64,000 nucleotides of DNA from contig NZ_JACXLC010000001.1 of assembly GCF_014705715.1 (NCBI RefSeq), forward strand, positions 2,908,429-2,972,428, written 5' to 3'. Shown piece after piece: positions 1 to 9,904 of this stretch (the first letter of the stretch is position 1; the number at the start of each line of letters is the position of its first letter). Both the position numbers and the translations under genes were made by a program. The DNA is from Erythrobacter rubeus. GTDB lineage: Bacteria; Pseudomonadota; Alphaproteobacteria; Sphingomonadales; Sphingomonadaceae. Under the pieces are notes generated by a model. That model was not told where the DNA came from, searched no databases, and saw only the letters and a list, made by a program, of their open reading frames with translations.

Positions 1-465
1 CGCTCCGACCTGTTCATTCAAATGCTCGCCGAGTGAGATGTCATCCGCGCGGTTGGCGTCGATGCCGGGGAAATCGCTGTCCTCGCCGCTATAGGTTGCG
101 CCGCTCGAGCCCCATTCGCCGTCGCCTTGGGCTCCGTACCCGCCAGCCCCGTCGCCAGTGTCGCGTTCCCGGTCGAGTGCGCCGGCGTCCAGATCCAGAG
201 GCGCCTCGCGCTCGCCCTGCGCCTGCGACATCAACTGGTCGGACGTGAACTCCTCACGCGGAATATCGTCGGGTTCGCCGGAGGAACCACGTTCCTCGCT
301 CCTGACGCCGCCCGTTTCGAGCAGCGGATTGCTTTCGAGCGCTTCGCCGATGAAGGTTTCGATTTCGAGATTGGAGGCCGCCAGCAGCTTGATTGCCTGC
401 TGCAGCTGCGGCGTCATCACCAATTGTTGCGATTGGCGAAGGTCCAGTCTGGGGCCGAGCGCCAT
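1..465 (-). CDS. rpoN: RNA polymerase sigma-54 factor, N-terminal part (runs off window)
   Basis: This reading frame stays open from an ATG at 465 to the left edge, giving the first 155 residues of sigma-54. The protein starts [20 protein letters not shown] and continues with [26 protein letters not shown] in outline, the glutamine- and leucine-rich activator-interacting region I that contacts core polymerase and enhancer-binding proteins. An acidic, low-complexity region II follows from about residue 50 to 140. The core-binding, HTH and RpoN-box parts lie outside the window. It sits 171 bases downstream of lptB on the same strand, a neighbourhood common in proteobacteria. The start is set by family similarity; the ribosome site (GAACGGA) is weak. 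Confidence 0.93.
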   Translation of the reverse strand, partial: MALGPRLDLRQSQQLVMTPQLQQAIKLLAASNLEIETFIGEALESNPLLETGGVRSEERGSSGEPDDIPREEFTSDQLMSQAQGEREAPLDLDAGALDRERDTGDGAGGYGAQGDGEWGSSGATYSGEDSDFPGIDANRADDISLGEHLNEQVGA

Positions 466-636
466 TATGCGTCGATCCGTTCGGCGGTGGCCTTACCGCG
501 CACTGTGCCTGCCCGCTGCCCCGCTCTTCCACCCGGAAGCCAATCCTCAAGGGCGGAAGGGCGGAGGAGTGGGCTGGCAAGGCACCCGGCGAACCAGGAC
601 CCACCACAAAACATCACATTTCTTCTCGCCGGACAA

Positions 637-1434
637 TCACAACGTGAAGCTCTCTCCAAGGTAGAGCCGGCGCACATTTTCATCGGCGACCAGTTCCTGC
701 GGCGTGCCGGCGAAAAGGACCTGTCCCCCATATATAATGCAGGCGCGGTCGACGATCTCGAGTGTCTCGCGAACGTTATGATCGGTTATGAGGACGCCGA
801 TACCGCGTGTTTTCAGATCGGCGACGAGATCGCGAATGTCGCTGATCGACAGCGGGTCGATCCCGGCGAAAGGCTCATCAAGCAGCATGATTGACGGTTT
901 GGCCGCAAGCGCACGTGCAATCTCGCAGCGCCGTCTTTCACCGCCGGAAAGCGCCATGGCCGGGCTTTCGCGAAGGTGAGTGAGCCCGAATTCATTGAGC
1001 AGCCGCTCCAATTCAGCGCCGCGCGTCTCGACATCGGGCTCCACCATTTCGAGCACGCAGGCGATATTCTGCTCCACGGTCATGCCGCGAAAAATGCTGG
1101 TTTCCTGAGGCAGATAGCCAAGGCCGAGGATCGCGCGGCGATACATCGGCAGCTTGGTCACGTCTTCGCCGTCCATCAGAATCCGGCCCGAATCCGGCTT
1201 CACCAGACCCATGATCGAATAGAAACAGGTCGTCTTGCCCGCGCCGTTTGGCCCCAAAAGGCCAAGGACTTCGCCCTTGGCTACGCTGAGCGAAATGTCT
1301 GTCAGCACCGCGCGCTTGTCATAGCTCTTCGCGATCGACACAACTTCCAGCCCGCCTTCCGGCATGGGCGCAGTTGCGTCAGCTGTCTCCGGCGCGGATT
1401 CAATCAGTTGTTCTAAAGCTGAAGACTCATCCAT
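637..1434 (-). CDS. lptB: LPS export ABC transporter ATP-binding protein LptB
   Basis: Cytoplasmic ATPase of the LptB2FG machine that extracts lipopolysaccharide from the inner membrane. The 265-residue product has all ABC motifs: Walker A GPNGAGKT (residues 61-68), Q-loop LPQE near 108-111, signature LSGGE (162-166), Walker B IMLLDE (182-187) and the switch histidine in TDHN (H219). The LptB hallmark ILGLGYLPQE is present. There are about 25 poorly conserved residues before the family core, so translation might instead begin at Met24. LptA and LptC genes are not next to it here: the upstream neighbour is divergent, so any lptCA genes must lie elsewhere. Confidence 0.96.
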   Translation of the reverse strand: MDESSALEQLIESAPETADATAPMPEGGLEVVSIAKSYDKRAVLTDISLSVAKGEVLGLLGPNGAGKTTCFYSIMGLVKPDSGRILMDGEDVTKLPMYRRAILGLGYLPQETSIFRGMTVEQNIACVLEMVEPDVETRGAELERLLNEFGLTHLRESPAMALSGGERRRCEIARALAAKPSIMLLDEPFAGIDPLSISDIRDLVADLKTRGIGVLITDHNVRETLEIVDRACIIYGGQVLFAGTPQELVADENVRRLYLGESFTL

Positions 1435-1649
1435 GGAGGCAGCTTTAGCAGCCTTGCCTTAACAGGAAAGAGCCAGCGGGCGCTTTTGGCAGGATTTTTG
1501 CTTTCCCCGACAATCCAACCGTGAAGCTCTACGAGGTTTTCGATGCGCCGCGCGCAACATCATTTCATTTTGGTTACCGTGCTTGCAACTTGGCTCTCGG
1601 TTTGGAATAGTGACGATGTGAGAGAGAGATTCCGTTGGGGAGCGGTCTG

Positions 1650-2036
1650 ATGGGCGAGTATTCGCAGCACGAAAGTGATGGAAAAGTTGGTTCGGCCGCG
1701 CAAACGCGCGCGAAGGATTGGCGCAAATCGATGAGCGACCACGTTGCTTACGCTTTGCTCGTCTATACCGGCTTACACATTTTCGTGACCGTGAAAGCGA
1801 TGGCGGAGGGCTTCCCATCGCTGCTCCCATACTTTGCTCTCGTCGTTCTCGTCGCCGCCATCATCCCGGCCTGCCGGTGGTTCGAACGCCGCTGGACTGA
1901 CCTTTCCGATGATCAGGCAGTAGACCCTGCCTACGCCGATGCCTTTCGCCGTGACATCATCGCGCTGTGGTTTCTCGCAATAGGTTTGCCGATCGCGCTG
2001 ACCGCATTCTTCAAGGCGATTTTCGCTCTGGTTTGA
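1650..2036 (+). CDS. Small membrane protein of unknown function
   Basis: I do not recognise a named family. The ATG at 1650 is preceded by GGGGAG eight bases upstream, which decides it over an in-frame TTG at 1635. The 128-residue product has a polar N-terminus, two hydrophobic spans near residues 35-75 (ending before CRWFERRW) and a third at the C-terminus (WFLAIGLPIALTAFF), so it is probably an inner-membrane protein. The segment between the spans is charged. It stands alone between divergent lptB and the forward BON-MscS gene, with a short hairpin after its stop. Confidence 0.75.
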   Translation: MGEYSQHESDGKVGSAAQTRAKDWRKSMSDHVAYALLVYTGLHIFVTVKAMAEGFPSLLPYFALVVLVAAIIPACRWFERRWTDLSDDQAVDPAYADAFRRDIIALWFLAIGLPIALTAFFKAIFALV

Positions 2037-2051
2037 GACATTACCGCCGCT

Positions 2052-2069
2052 GGACGGGAACGTCCCTTT
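2052..2069 (+). terminator. Weak hairpin after the small membrane protein gene
   Basis: GGACG, loop GGAA, CGTCC, then CTTT. The stem has only five pairs and the T run is short, so this is a weak terminator at best. Confidence 0.3.
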
Positions 2070-2123
2070 CACACCCCGGTTGATCCCGCATACGCCGTTT
2101 CGGACGCTGATGGGGTTTGCCGC

Positions 2124-3506
2124 GTGAAAGCTTTCAAAGTCCTTTTTGTTCTTCTCGCTGCCTTCATGGCCGTGCCCTCCCTTGCGGTTTTACCGGCACT
2201 CGAACCCAGTGCGGACGAGGCCGAAGCCGCGCAGCCCGTCGAGCAGACTATCTCGCAGGGGCAGGGTGAAGGTGATGATGCGCGAATAACCGAGCGGATC
2301 GAGGGCATATTCGCGGAGTTGCCAGATTTCGGCACAGTCGAAGTCGAAACCAGTGAAGGCGTCGTCAGCCTGACCGGAACACTAGCCGATGCCGAAGCTA
2401 TCGCCCGCGCGGAAGGGATCGCCTCGCGCGTTGCGGGCGTCGTTACGGTCGAAAACGCTATCGAGCGCGATCTGTCTGTCGAACAAAACCTGTCGGTTCT
2501 TGGCGAAATGACGGGGCTATTCGACAGCTTTGTATCAGGGCTTCCCCTGTTTGCTGTCGCGGTGCTCGTCGCGCTGGTGATTGGCGCCCTCGGTTATCTG
2601 ATTGCTGGGCTGGGTTTTATATGGGACCGGATTGCCCCCAACGCCTTTCTCAGCGAGCTGATCCGCAGTGCGATCCGGTTTGCATTTGTCGTTGGCGGCA
2701 TCGTTATCGCGCTGGACATGCTGGGTGCGGGCGCGTTGCTGGGTGCGGTCCTGGGCGGGGCAGGGGTTATCGGCATCGCGCTGGGATTTGCGATGCGCGA
2801 TACAATCGAAAATTACGTAGCGTCGGTGATGCTCAGCCTGCGCCAGCCCTTCCGGCCCAACGATCATGTGCTGATCGACGATCTGGAGGGCAAGGTCATT
2901 CGCTTGACCAGCCGCGCGACGGTGCTGATGACGCTGGAGGGAAACCATCTGCGCGTGCCCAACTCGCAAGTCTTCAAGGCAGTAATCGTCAACTTCACGC
3001 GCAATCCGCAACGCCGCTTCAGTTTCGAGCTTGGCATCGATGCTGACGATGATCCGCGCGCTGCGATGCAGCTTGGCGGCGAAGTTTTGCAGGGCCTGCC
3101 CTTCGTCCTTGGCGAACCGGAACCGGCCGCACGTATCAATCAGGTCGGCGATTCCAACATCGTCATCCTGTTTCTTGGCTGGATCGACCAGCGCGAGGCC
3201 GATTGGTTCAAGTCGCGCAGTCTTGCCATCGCCGCCGTCAAGGAAGCGCTGGAAGAGGCAGGCTTCGCGTTGCCGGAGCCGATATATCGCCTGCGCTTCG
3301 ATGGGCGCACCGATCCGCTGCCTATTGGACGGTCAGCGAAGGACAGTCCCAAAACGCCTTCTCCCGGGAAAAAGCGCGCATCGGCGACATCGGGTGAGAC
3401 GGATGTCCGACCGGAAAGCGAGATCAGCGAAATGGTCGAGAATGAACGCCAGTCCGATCCCGAACAGGCGAAGGACCTGCTGGACCCCTCACGCCCGGTC
3501 GAATAG
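2124..3506 (+). CDS. MscS-family mechanosensitive channel with N-terminal BON domain
   Basis: The 460-residue protein starts with a cleavable-looking signal peptide (hydrophobic residues 5-21), then a linker and a BON domain at about 50-118 (VEVETSEGVVSLTGTL; VAGVVTVENAI). Transmembrane spans follow near 138-162 and 180-205, then the pore-lining glycine/alanine helix (GAGALLGAVLGGAGVIGIALGFA) and the MscS beta domain (DHVLIDDLEGKVIRLTSRAT; HLRVPNSQVF). It is expected to gate on membrane tension and protect against osmotic downshock; the BON domain suggests a periplasmic contact with membrane or cell wall. The charged C-terminal 60 residues look disordered. The start is GTG with GGGG upstream. 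It converges with ppa two bases after its stop. Confidence 0.9.
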   Translation: MKAFKVLFVLLAAFMAVPSLAVLPALEPSADEAEAAQPVEQTISQGQGEGDDARITERIEGIFAELPDFGTVEVETSEGVVSLTGTLADAEAIARAEGIASRVAGVVTVENAIERDLSVEQNLSVLGEMTGLFDSFVSGLPLFAVAVLVALVIGALGYLIAGLGFIWDRIAPNAFLSELIRSAIRFAFVVGGIVIALDMLGAGALLGAVLGGAGVIGIALGFAMRDTIENYVASVMLSLRQPFRPNDHVLIDDLEGKVIRLTSRATVLMTLEGNHLRVPNSQVFKAVIVNFTRNPQRRFSFELGIDADDDPRAAMQLGGEVLQGLPFVLGEPEPAARINQVGDSNIVILFLGWIDQREADWFKSRSLAIAAVKEALEEAGFALPEPIYRLRFDGRTDPLPIGRSAKDSPKTPSPGKKRASATSGETDVRPESEISEMVENERQSDPEQAKDLLDPSRPVE

Positions 3507-3508
3507 GT

Positions 3509-4036
3509 TCAATTGCCCGCGCGCTCGATAGCTTCCAGCACGATTTGCCGCGCTTCGGCACGGTCGCCCCACTTGCCGACGCGCACCCACTTTTCAGCTT
3601 CGAGATCCTTGTAGTGGGTGAAGAAATGCTCGATCTGCTGGAAGATGATCGAGGGGAGGTCCTTGGTCTCGCCAACGTCCGAATAATACGGAAAGGTCGT
3701 ATCGACCGGCACGCATATCAGCTTCTCGTCGCCGCCATGTTCGTCTTCAAGATGCAGCACGCCGATAGGGCGGGCGCGCACGACACAGCCGGCCATGAAT
3801 GGCGACCGGGCAATCACAAGCGCATCCAGCGGATCGCCATCGGGTGAAAGCGTGTGCGGGATGAAGCCGTAATTCGCCGGATAGCGCATGGGTGTATGCA
3901 GAATCCGGTCCACGAACAGCGCGCCGCTTTCTTTATCGAATTCGTATTTCACCGGTTCGCCTCCGGTCGGGACTTCGATAATGACGTTGAGGTCGTCGGG
4001 GACATTGTTGCCGGTCGGGATCTTGTCGATGCGCAT
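3509..4036 (-). CDS. ppa: Inorganic pyrophosphatase, family I
   Basis: Soluble enzyme that hydrolyses pyrophosphate to phosphate and pulls biosynthetic reactions forward. At 175 residues it has the usual bacterial family I length. The family signature DGDPLDALV contains the metal-binding aspartates D66, D68 and D71. The active-site segments KYEFDK (about 30-35), RYPANYGFIP and the C-terminal KDLEAEKWVRVGKW are present. It is convergent with the MscS gene and divergent from hisS. Confidence 0.97.
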   Translation of the reverse strand: MRIDKIPTGNNVPDDLNVIIEVPTGGEPVKYEFDKESGALFVDRILHTPMRYPANYGFIPHTLSPDGDPLDALVIARSPFMAGCVVRARPIGVLHLEDEHGGDEKLICVPVDTTFPYYSDVGETKDLPSIIFQQIEHFFTHYKDLEAEKWVRVGKWGDRAEARQIVLEAIERAGN

Positions 4037-4150
4037 TGTATTCTCGAATTTGTAGAGGGAGGGAATTTGCTGAGCGCGCCTCTAGCGGCTGCCGCGCCAT
4101 TGCGAAAGACCTCCCTTGGTCTTAAGCGCGGCGCTCAAGAGTAGGAAACA

Positions 4151-5389
4151 ATGTCCAAGAACACACCTAAGGCCATTCGCGGCACACAGGATATTTTCGG
4201 CCCCGAAGCGGAAGCGTTCGCTTTCGTGATCGAGACGTTCGAGCGCGTGCGGCGCCTTTATCGATTTCGCCGCGCGGAAATGCCGGTTTTCGAAAAGACC
4301 GAAGTTTTCAGCCGCGCCATTGGTGAGACAACCGATGTGGTCTCGAAAGAGATGTATTCGTTCGAGGATCGCGGAGGAGATTCGCTCACGCTTCGCCCGG
4401 AATTCACCGCCGGGATTGCGCGCGCTTACCTCTTCAATGGCTGGCAGCAGCACGCGCCGCTCAAGCTTGCGACACACGGCCCACTGTTTCGGTACGAGCG
4501 ACCGCAAAAGGGCCGATATCGCCAGTTCCACCAGATCGATGCGGAGATCATCGGTGCGGCAGAGCCCCAGGCGGATGTCGAGCTGCTCGCCATGGCGGAC
4601 CAGTTGCTGAAAGAGCTCGGCATCGAAGGGGTGACGCTGCACCTCAATACGCTGGGCGATGCGGACAGCCGCGAGAATTGGCGCGCCGCGCTCATCGAGT
4701 ATTTCAAGGCGGTCGAAGGTGAATTGTCCGAAGACTCTCAGGAGCGGCTGGAGAAAAACCCGCTCCGGATTCTCGACAGCAAGGATCGCCGCGACCGTCA
4801 ATTTGTCGCCGATGCGCCTAAGATCGATGACTTCCTGACAGATGAGGCGCTCGCATTTTTCGATAGCGTTACCAGCGGGCTCGATGCAGCTGGCGTCAAA
4901 TGGAAACGCGCCGAAAGCCTCGTGCGCGGGCTCGATTACTACCGTCACACGGCGTTCGAATTCATCCCGGACGAAGGCTCCGCCGCTGCGGACGCCCTGG
5001 GCGCGCAGAGCACCGTCCTCGGCGGTGGGCGCTATGACGGATTGATGGAATCGCTCGGCGGCGCGGCAACGCCCGCGGTCGGCTGGGCCGCGGGGATCGA
5101 GCGGCTGGCTATGCTGGTGGGCGAGAAGGGCGAGCCACTTGCCGATGTGATCGTCGTGGTCGAGAATGACGAACGGATGAGCGATGCGATTTCCGCTCTC
5201 GGCAAACTTCGGGCGTCGGGCCTTTCTGCCGATCTTTTTGCGACTGGGAGCGCGCGCAAGCGGTTCGATAAAGCGGTCAAATCCGGCGCACGCTCGATTG
5301 TGGCTTTCGATATGCGCGGTGACGAACCCACTAGCCGCATCAAAGCCGAAGATGCTGACGCGGCACGCCTGGAGGCGCTGCTTCGCTGA
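4151..5389 (+). CDS. hisS: Histidyl-tRNA synthetase
   Basis: Class II aminoacyl-tRNA synthetase that charges tRNA-His. The 412-residue protein starts [14 protein letters not shown], the standard HisRS entry. It has motif 2 around [16 protein letters not shown], the histidine-binding signature [15 protein letters not shown] (about residue 256-270) and the class II motif 3 region GGGRYDGL to [12 protein letters not shown]. The C-terminal anticodon-binding domain is present (about 330-412). It is the first gene of the forward run hisS-prfA-prmC; only three bases separate its stop from the prfA start, so the two are probably co-transcribed. Confidence 0.97.
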   Translation: MSKNTPKAIRGTQDIFGPEAEAFAFVIETFERVRRLYRFRRAEMPVFEKTEVFSRAIGETTDVVSKEMYSFEDRGGDSLTLRPEFTAGIARAYLFNGWQQHAPLKLATHGPLFRYERPQKGRYRQFHQIDAEIIGAAEPQADVELLAMADQLLKELGIEGVTLHLNTLGDADSRENWRAALIEYFKAVEGELSEDSQERLEKNPLRILDSKDRRDRQFVADAPKIDDFLTDEALAFFDSVTSGLDAAGVKWKRAESLVRGLDYYRHTAFEFIPDEGSAAADALGAQSTVLGGGRYDGLMESLGGAATPAVGWAAGIERLAMLVGEKGEPLADVIVVVENDERMSDAISALGKLRASGLSADLFATGSARKRFDKAVKSGARSIVAFDMRGDEPTSRIKAEDADAARLEALLR

Positions 5390-5392
5390 GCC

Positions 5393-6460
5393 ATGCAAAT
5401 CCCCGCAGCACGCCTTGATCAGATCGCCAATCGCTTCGCCGAACTCGAAGCGCGCATGGCGAGCGGAACGCTTGAGGGCGACGAGTTCGTCCAGGCATCG
5501 CGTGACTATGCCGAGCTTGAGCCGGTGGCGAAGATCGCTGCTGACGTTACCGCCATGCGGGCGGAGCTCGCCGGGCTCGAAGAGATGTTGGCCGACCCGG
5601 AAATGAAGGCGATGGCGCAGGAGGAGCTAGAACAGCTTCGCGAAGCGCTGCCTAAAAAAGAGCGCGCACTCGCAATCGCGTTGCTTCCGCGCGATGCTGC
5701 TGACAGCAAGCCAGCCATGCTTGAAATTCGCGCCGGCACTGGCGGCGATGAAGCCGCGCTGTTCGCCGGCGATCTTTATCGCATGTATGAACGCTTCGCT
5801 GCCGAGCAGGGCTGGAAGGTCGAACCGGTCAGCATGAATGCGAGCGAGGTGGGCGGCTTCAAGGAAATCGTCGCCAATGTGACTGGCTCCGGAGTGTTCG
5901 CGAAGCTCAAGTTCGAAAGCGGCGTCCACCGTGTCCAGCGTGTGCCGGTCACCGAAAGTGGCGGGCGCATTCACACCAGCGCGGCAACCGTCGCGGTTTT
6001 GCCTGAACCGGATGACGTGGATATCGATATCGATCCCGGTGATCTGAAGATCGACACGTACCGCGCGAGCGGAGCGGGCGGTCAGCACGTCAACACCACC
6101 GACAGCGCGATTCGGATCACGCACGAGCCGACCGGCATCGTCGTCACCTGCCAGGACGGGCGCAGCCAACACAAGAACCGCGAAAAGGCGATGCAGGTGC
6201 TGCGCGCGCGATTATTCGAAAAATCGCGCGATGAGGCCCAAGGGGCCGAGGCAGAGGCGCGCAAGGCGATGGTGGGCAGCGGCGACCGCTCCGAACGCAT
6301 CCGCACCTATAATTTCCCGCAAGGCCGCGTGACGGACCACCGCATCGGGCTGACCCTGCACAAGCTTGAGGAAGTGCTCGCCGGGACAGGTTTGAGCGAG
6401 CTCGTCGATGCGCTGATTTCCGAGGATGAGGGCAAGCGGCTGGCCGCGCTTTCCGAATGA
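5393..6460 (+). CDS. prfA: Peptide chain release factor 1
   Basis: Releases the finished peptide at UAA and UAG stop codons. The 355-residue product has the coiled N-terminal domain, the codon-recognition tripeptide PVT in [18 protein letters not shown], and the catalytic GGQ in [16 protein letters not shown] at about residue 228. The stop codon overlaps the start of prmC (ATGA), whose product methylates the GGQ glutamine of this factor, so enzyme and substrate are translationally coupled. Confidence 0.97.
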   Translation: MQIPAARLDQIANRFAELEARMASGTLEGDEFVQASRDYAELEPVAKIAADVTAMRAELAGLEEMLADPEMKAMAQEELEQLREALPKKERALAIALLPRDAADSKPAMLEIRAGTGGDEAALFAGDLYRMYERFAAEQGWKVEPVSMNASEVGGFKEIVANVTGSGVFAKLKFESGVHRVQRVPVTESGGRIHTSAATVAVLPEPDDVDIDIDPGDLKIDTYRASGAGGQHVNTTDSAIRITHEPTGIVVTCQDGRSQHKNREKAMQVLRARLFEKSRDEAQGAEAEARKAMVGSGDRSERIRTYNFPQGRVTDHRIGLTLHKLEEVLAGTGLSELVDALISEDEGKRLAALSE

Positions 6461-7284
6461 CCATCGCCGAAGCGATCCGCGCTGCGGCTGAAACTCTGTC
6501 GAAAACAAGTGATACGGCGCGCCTGGATGCAGAATTGCTGATGGCGCATGCGAAAGGGATAAACCGGTCGGACCTGCTCCTGCGGGCAATGCAGAATGAG
6601 GCGCCTGCAGGGTTCGAAGCCTTGATAAAGCGCCGCGCATCGCACGAACCCGTCGCCTACATCACGGGTACCCAGGAGTTTTATGGCCGCTCTTTTGCGG
6701 TTGGACCCGGCGTTCTGATCCCGCGCGGGGATAGCGAAACGCTGATCGACGCGGCGCTGGAGACCGTTCCGAACGCGAAGCGCGTTCTCGACTTGGGGAC
6801 CGGTTCGGGCGCGCTATTGATCACGGTATTGCTTGAATTCGAAGGAGCAAGCGGCATCGGGATCGATGCGTCGGAAGTCGCTGTGCAAACGGCGCGGGAA
6901 AACGCCCAGAGCCTTGGCCTGATCGGCGCGCAAGCTCGAATACTGAAGCGGGATTGGCGCAGAGATGGTTGGCATCGCGACCTTGGCGAATTCGACTTGA
7001 TCCTGTGCAATCCGCCCTACGTCGAAGACGATGCCGAACTTGAACGCGATGTTCGCGAGTTCGAGCCCGGTCGCGCTCTATTTGCAGGGCCCGAGGGACT
7101 TGACGACTATCGCCTCCTCATCCCGCAAATTGCCAACCATCTAAATGAGGATGGTGCTGCAATCTTCGAGATTGGGGCGACTCAGGCTGAAACTGTCACG
7201 AAAATTGCCGAAACTGCCGGTTTTTCGGTAGAGATGCGACGTGATCTTGCAAATCGGCCACGGGCTTTGGTCTTCCGCACATGA
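6457..7284 (+). CDS. prmC: Release factor glutamine methyltransferase
   Basis: S-adenosylmethionine-dependent N5-glutamine methyltransferase that modifies the GGQ motif of release factors. The 275-residue protein has an N-terminal helical domain, the SAM-binding loop [14 protein letters not shown] (about residues 108-121) and the catalytic NPPY motif (about 184-187) in [12 protein letters not shown]. It overlaps prfA by four bases. Confidence 0.96.
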   Translation: MTIAEAIRAAAETLSKTSDTARLDAELLMAHAKGINRSDLLLRAMQNEAPAGFEALIKRRASHEPVAYITGTQEFYGRSFAVGPGVLIPRGDSETLIDAALETVPNAKRVLDLGTGSGALLITVLLEFEGASGIGIDASEVAVQTARENAQSLGLIGAQARILKRDWRRDGWHRDLGEFDLILCNPPYVEDDAELERDVREFEPGRALFAGPEGLDDYRLLIPQIANHLNEDGAAIFEIGATQAETVTKIAETAGFSVEMRRDLANRPRALVFRT

Positions 7285-7525
7285 AAACACCCCCAGGGCT
7301 TGGCAAACGTGCTTTGGATGGCTACCTCCGAATCAGGCCACTGATTTGTGAACTGCGCAAAATCACCGGCCAAGCTCCAAATTCGATGTCAGAAGGCCGT
7401 CAGGGCAAGCCCGCGGTCATGGCAGCAGGGAGCGCGCGTCATCCATTTTTCGCGCACAGAAGAGCAGTTTGTTGGCCAAGAGTGCAGCCCATGGCTGCGC
7501 AAGGTCGCTAAGGGGAAGAATTTCC

Positions 7526-8173
7526 TTGAATAACAATCGTAACAATCGTCGCCGCGGTCGCGGCAATCGCAACCAGGGCGGCGGCGGAGGCAATCAGCTT
7601 AACCGGATCGACAGCCGGGCGCGTGGCAACGCGCCGCAATTGCTCGACAAGTACAAGAAGCTGGCGCAGGACGCACAGCATAATGGCGATCGGGTTCAGG
7701 CCGAGTATTACCTGCAATTCGCCGATCATTATTTCCGTGTGATAGCCGACAACAAGGCACGTCAGGAAGAAGCCCGTGCCAAGCGTAATGAAGAGCGCGG
7801 TCAGGCGAACGACGACAGCGACGATGATGACGGCGACAATCGCCGGAACGACAATCGACGTGGCGGGAACCGCAGAACGCGCGGCCGCCGCGACGATGCG
7901 AACGAACAGCGCGGCAGTGACGCCGATCAGGACAGCGAAAGCAGTGCTTCTGAGGATACATCGGATGATGAAAAGCCCAAGCGGCGTGCGCGCAAGCCGA
8001 AGAGCGATGCAGCCGAGGGCGGAGACAAGCCGAAACGGCGCAAGCCCCGCACGGCGGATGCTGGCGACGGTTCGGACGCGGGCGAGATCGACTCCTCGGT
8101 CCTCCCCCCTGCGATCAGCGCGGGTTCTGCGCCCGATAAGGACAGCGACGATAGCCTAGAGGCGGTCGGCTGA
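7526..8173 (+). CDS. DUF4167 domain protein, probable RNA-associated basic/acidic protein
   Basis: The start is TTG at 7526, chosen because AGGGGAAG lies eight bases upstream and because the family begins with an asparagine/arginine-rich tract (here NNNRNNRRRGRGNRN). The folded DUF4167 core is short, about residues 25-75 (LLDKYKKLAQDAQ, VQAEYYLQFADHYFRV). The remainder is a long low-complexity tail alternating acidic runs and RR/KRR clusters. The composition resembles RNA-binding disordered proteins, but that is inference; no function is established for the family to my knowledge. 215 residues. Confidence 0.85.
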   Translation: MNNNRNNRRRGRGNRNQGGGGGNQLNRIDSRARGNAPQLLDKYKKLAQDAQHNGDRVQAEYYLQFADHYFRVIADNKARQEEARAKRNEERGQANDDSDDDDGDNRRNDNRRGGNRRTRGRRDDANEQRGSDADQDSESSASEDTSDDEKPKRRARKPKSDAAEGGDKPKRRKPRTADAGDGSDAGEIDSSVLPPAISAGSAPDKDSDDSLEAVG

Positions 8174-8217
8174 TCGGAATCTGAGGGGCGGCATCTAGCA
8201 GGCGCGGATAGCTTCGT

Positions 8218-9825
8218 ATGAGCTCGCGGCTTCAAGAACTGGCGATGCTCGCGAGAGCGCGACCCGGCATCAGCTCGATTGTGCTCGGACTGATTGCGGC
8301 CTGCGGGTATCCGCCGCTGCACGCTTGGTGGATCGCGCTGCCCGCGCTCGCCGCGTTCCTAGTCCTGCTGCGCGAGGCAAAAAGCTGGAAATCGGCTGCT
8401 TGGCTAGGCTGGTTGTTCGGCTGGGCTCACCTGACGCTCGCGAACAACTGGATCGCGACGGCTTTTACCTACCAGGCGAAGATGCCCGAGTTTCTCGGCT
8501 GGATCGCCGTGCCGCTCCTTTGCGTGTACCTCGCCGTCTATCCTGCGCTTGCTGCGCTCTTTACTCACCTCCTCACACGAAAGCTAAGTGCCAGCGCGTT
8601 CGGAGTGGTGTTCGCTGGCGCTTGGATCGTGACCGAATGGTTGCGGGCTTGGGTCTTCACCGGCTATCCGTGGCCGCCGCTCGGCCTTGTGCTGCTTGGC
8701 GATTGGGAGAGCGCGGGGATCGCAGCGGTTCTGCCGTGGCTGGGCACATACGCGCTGTCCGGGCTCGCAATACTAGTCGCAGCGCTTTTGGCATGGGCGT
8801 TCTCTGCCCGTCGCTGGCTGATTGGCGCTGCTGTCAGTCTGATCGTTGCGACGGCCATGCTGCTGCCGGGCGGGATCGGCGATCCGGGTGACAGCGACGT
8901 CAATTATACGCTGGTCCAGCCACTGCTCTTGCAGGACGAGATCAACGATCCGAGAAAATTCGAAGAGCAGTTCGAGCGGATCACGCGCCTGACATTGCCG
9001 GGTCGCGAGCAATCACGCCTCGTCCTCTGGCCGGAAAGCGCAGTCCCCGATTACCTCGAAGAAGGGTATCCGCAGCGCTATTACGACCGGATGACCGCGG
9101 GCGGCGATCCGGTGCTGGCCCGGAGGCGCATGGCGGCGGTCGCAGGTGCAGATGCAACATTGCTTACCGGTGCGGTCAATCTCGATTTTAAAGAGGAGTT
9201 TGGGATCAAGCGCGTCGAAACGGCACGCAATTCGGTGCTCGCGATCGATGCCGAGGGCGAGATAACCGGTCATTACGCCAAGGCCCATCTCGTCCCTTAC
9301 GGCGAATATCTGCCGCTGCGCCCGATACTCGAACCGCTTGGCTTCTCGCGATTGGTGGCGGGGTCGATCGATTATGATCCCGGTCCCGGGCCCGGAACGC
9401 TCGATCTGGGCGAGCATGGGAAAGCGGGCATCCAGATCTGTTATGAGATTGTGTTCTCAGGAGAGGTTGTCGATCAGGCGGACCGGCCAGATTACATCTT
9501 CAACCCTTCGAATGATGGCTGGTTCGGATACTGGGGGCCACCGCAGCATCTCGCGCATGCGCGGCTTCGGGCGATCGAAGAAGGCCTCCCGGTGCTGCGC
9601 TCGACTACGACCGGGATCAGCGCGGTAATCGACGCCACCGGTATCGTGCGCCAGTCGATCCCGATGGGCGAGGCCGAGGCTGTCAGCGGCGTGATCCCTG
9701 CCGCCAAAAGTCCAACGCTCTTTTCGCGCTTTGGCAACGTGCTTCCGCTTGGATGGGCCGCCTTCCTGCTTTTCCTCGGATTGGCAGGCCCGAGAGTGCT
9801 TGCGCTGCGCTGGCGGCGAGGCTAG
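8218..9825 (+). CDS. lnt: Apolipoprotein N-acyltransferase
   Basis: Inner-membrane enzyme that adds the third acyl chain to lipoproteins. At 535 residues it has the usual length. The first 210 residues hold several transmembrane spans (LIAACGYPPLHAWWIALPALAAFLVLL and others). The periplasmic nitrilase-like domain follows with the catalytic triad: E in LWPESAVP (about 270), K in HYAKAHLVPYGEY (about 354) and C in IQICYEIVF (about 406). Several lipoproteins in this window would be substrates (genes at 22535, 26597, 32258, 35002). A final transmembrane helix lies at the C-terminus. Confidence 0.96.
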   Translation: MSSRLQELAMLARARPGISSIVLGLIAACGYPPLHAWWIALPALAAFLVLLREAKSWKSAAWLGWLFGWAHLTLANNWIATAFTYQAKMPEFLGWIAVPLLCVYLAVYPALAALFTHLLTRKLSASAFGVVFAGAWIVTEWLRAWVFTGYPWPPLGLVLLGDWESAGIAAVLPWLGTYALSGLAILVAALLAWAFSARRWLIGAAVSLIVATAMLLPGGIGDPGDSDVNYTLVQPLLLQDEINDPRKFEEQFERITRLTLPGREQSRLVLWPESAVPDYLEEGYPQRYYDRMTAGGDPVLARRRMAAVAGADATLLTGAVNLDFKEEFGIKRVETARNSVLAIDAEGEITGHYAKAHLVPYGEYLPLRPILEPLGFSRLVAGSIDYDPGPGPGTLDLGEHGKAGIQICYEIVFSGEVVDQADRPDYIFNPSNDGWFGYWGPPQHLAHARLRAIEEGLPVLRSTTTGISAVIDATGIVRQSIPMGEAEAVSGVIPAAKSPTLFSRFGNVLPLGWAAFLLFLGLAGPRVLALRWRRG

Positions 9826-9837
9826 GGATCACTCGAG

Positions 9838-9867
9838 ACATAAAGGTTTCCTTATATCTGCATAAGG
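9838..9867 (+). promoter_or_regulatory. Alternative hairpins in the metK leader
   Basis: The element CCTTAT (9850-9855) can pair with ATAAGG downstream (9862-9867, six-base loop) or with ATAAAGG upstream (9840-9846, one bulge). The downstream arm includes an AAGGAG that would otherwise look like a ribosome site, but it lies 37 bases before the metK start. Mutually exclusive stems in a metK leader suggest regulation; no known SAM riboswitch consensus could be matched by eye. Confidence 0.35.
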
Positions 9868-9904
9868 AGCCGCGAACCGAGATCGAGATTTACCGGGAGT
9901 ACCC

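Noticed and set aside
4082..5398. 438-codon frame antisense to hisS
   Set aside because: No family similarity, composition of a reversed GC-rich gene.
7281..7511. Possible gene directly overlapping the prmC stop
   Set aside because: ATG overlap looks like coupling, but the product lacks any fold-like pattern and ends in a region leading to the DUF4167 ribosome site.
9836..9904. Known SAM or SAH riboswitch in front of metK
   Set aside because: No conserved core of a known class could be matched by eye; only the alternative stems are reported.
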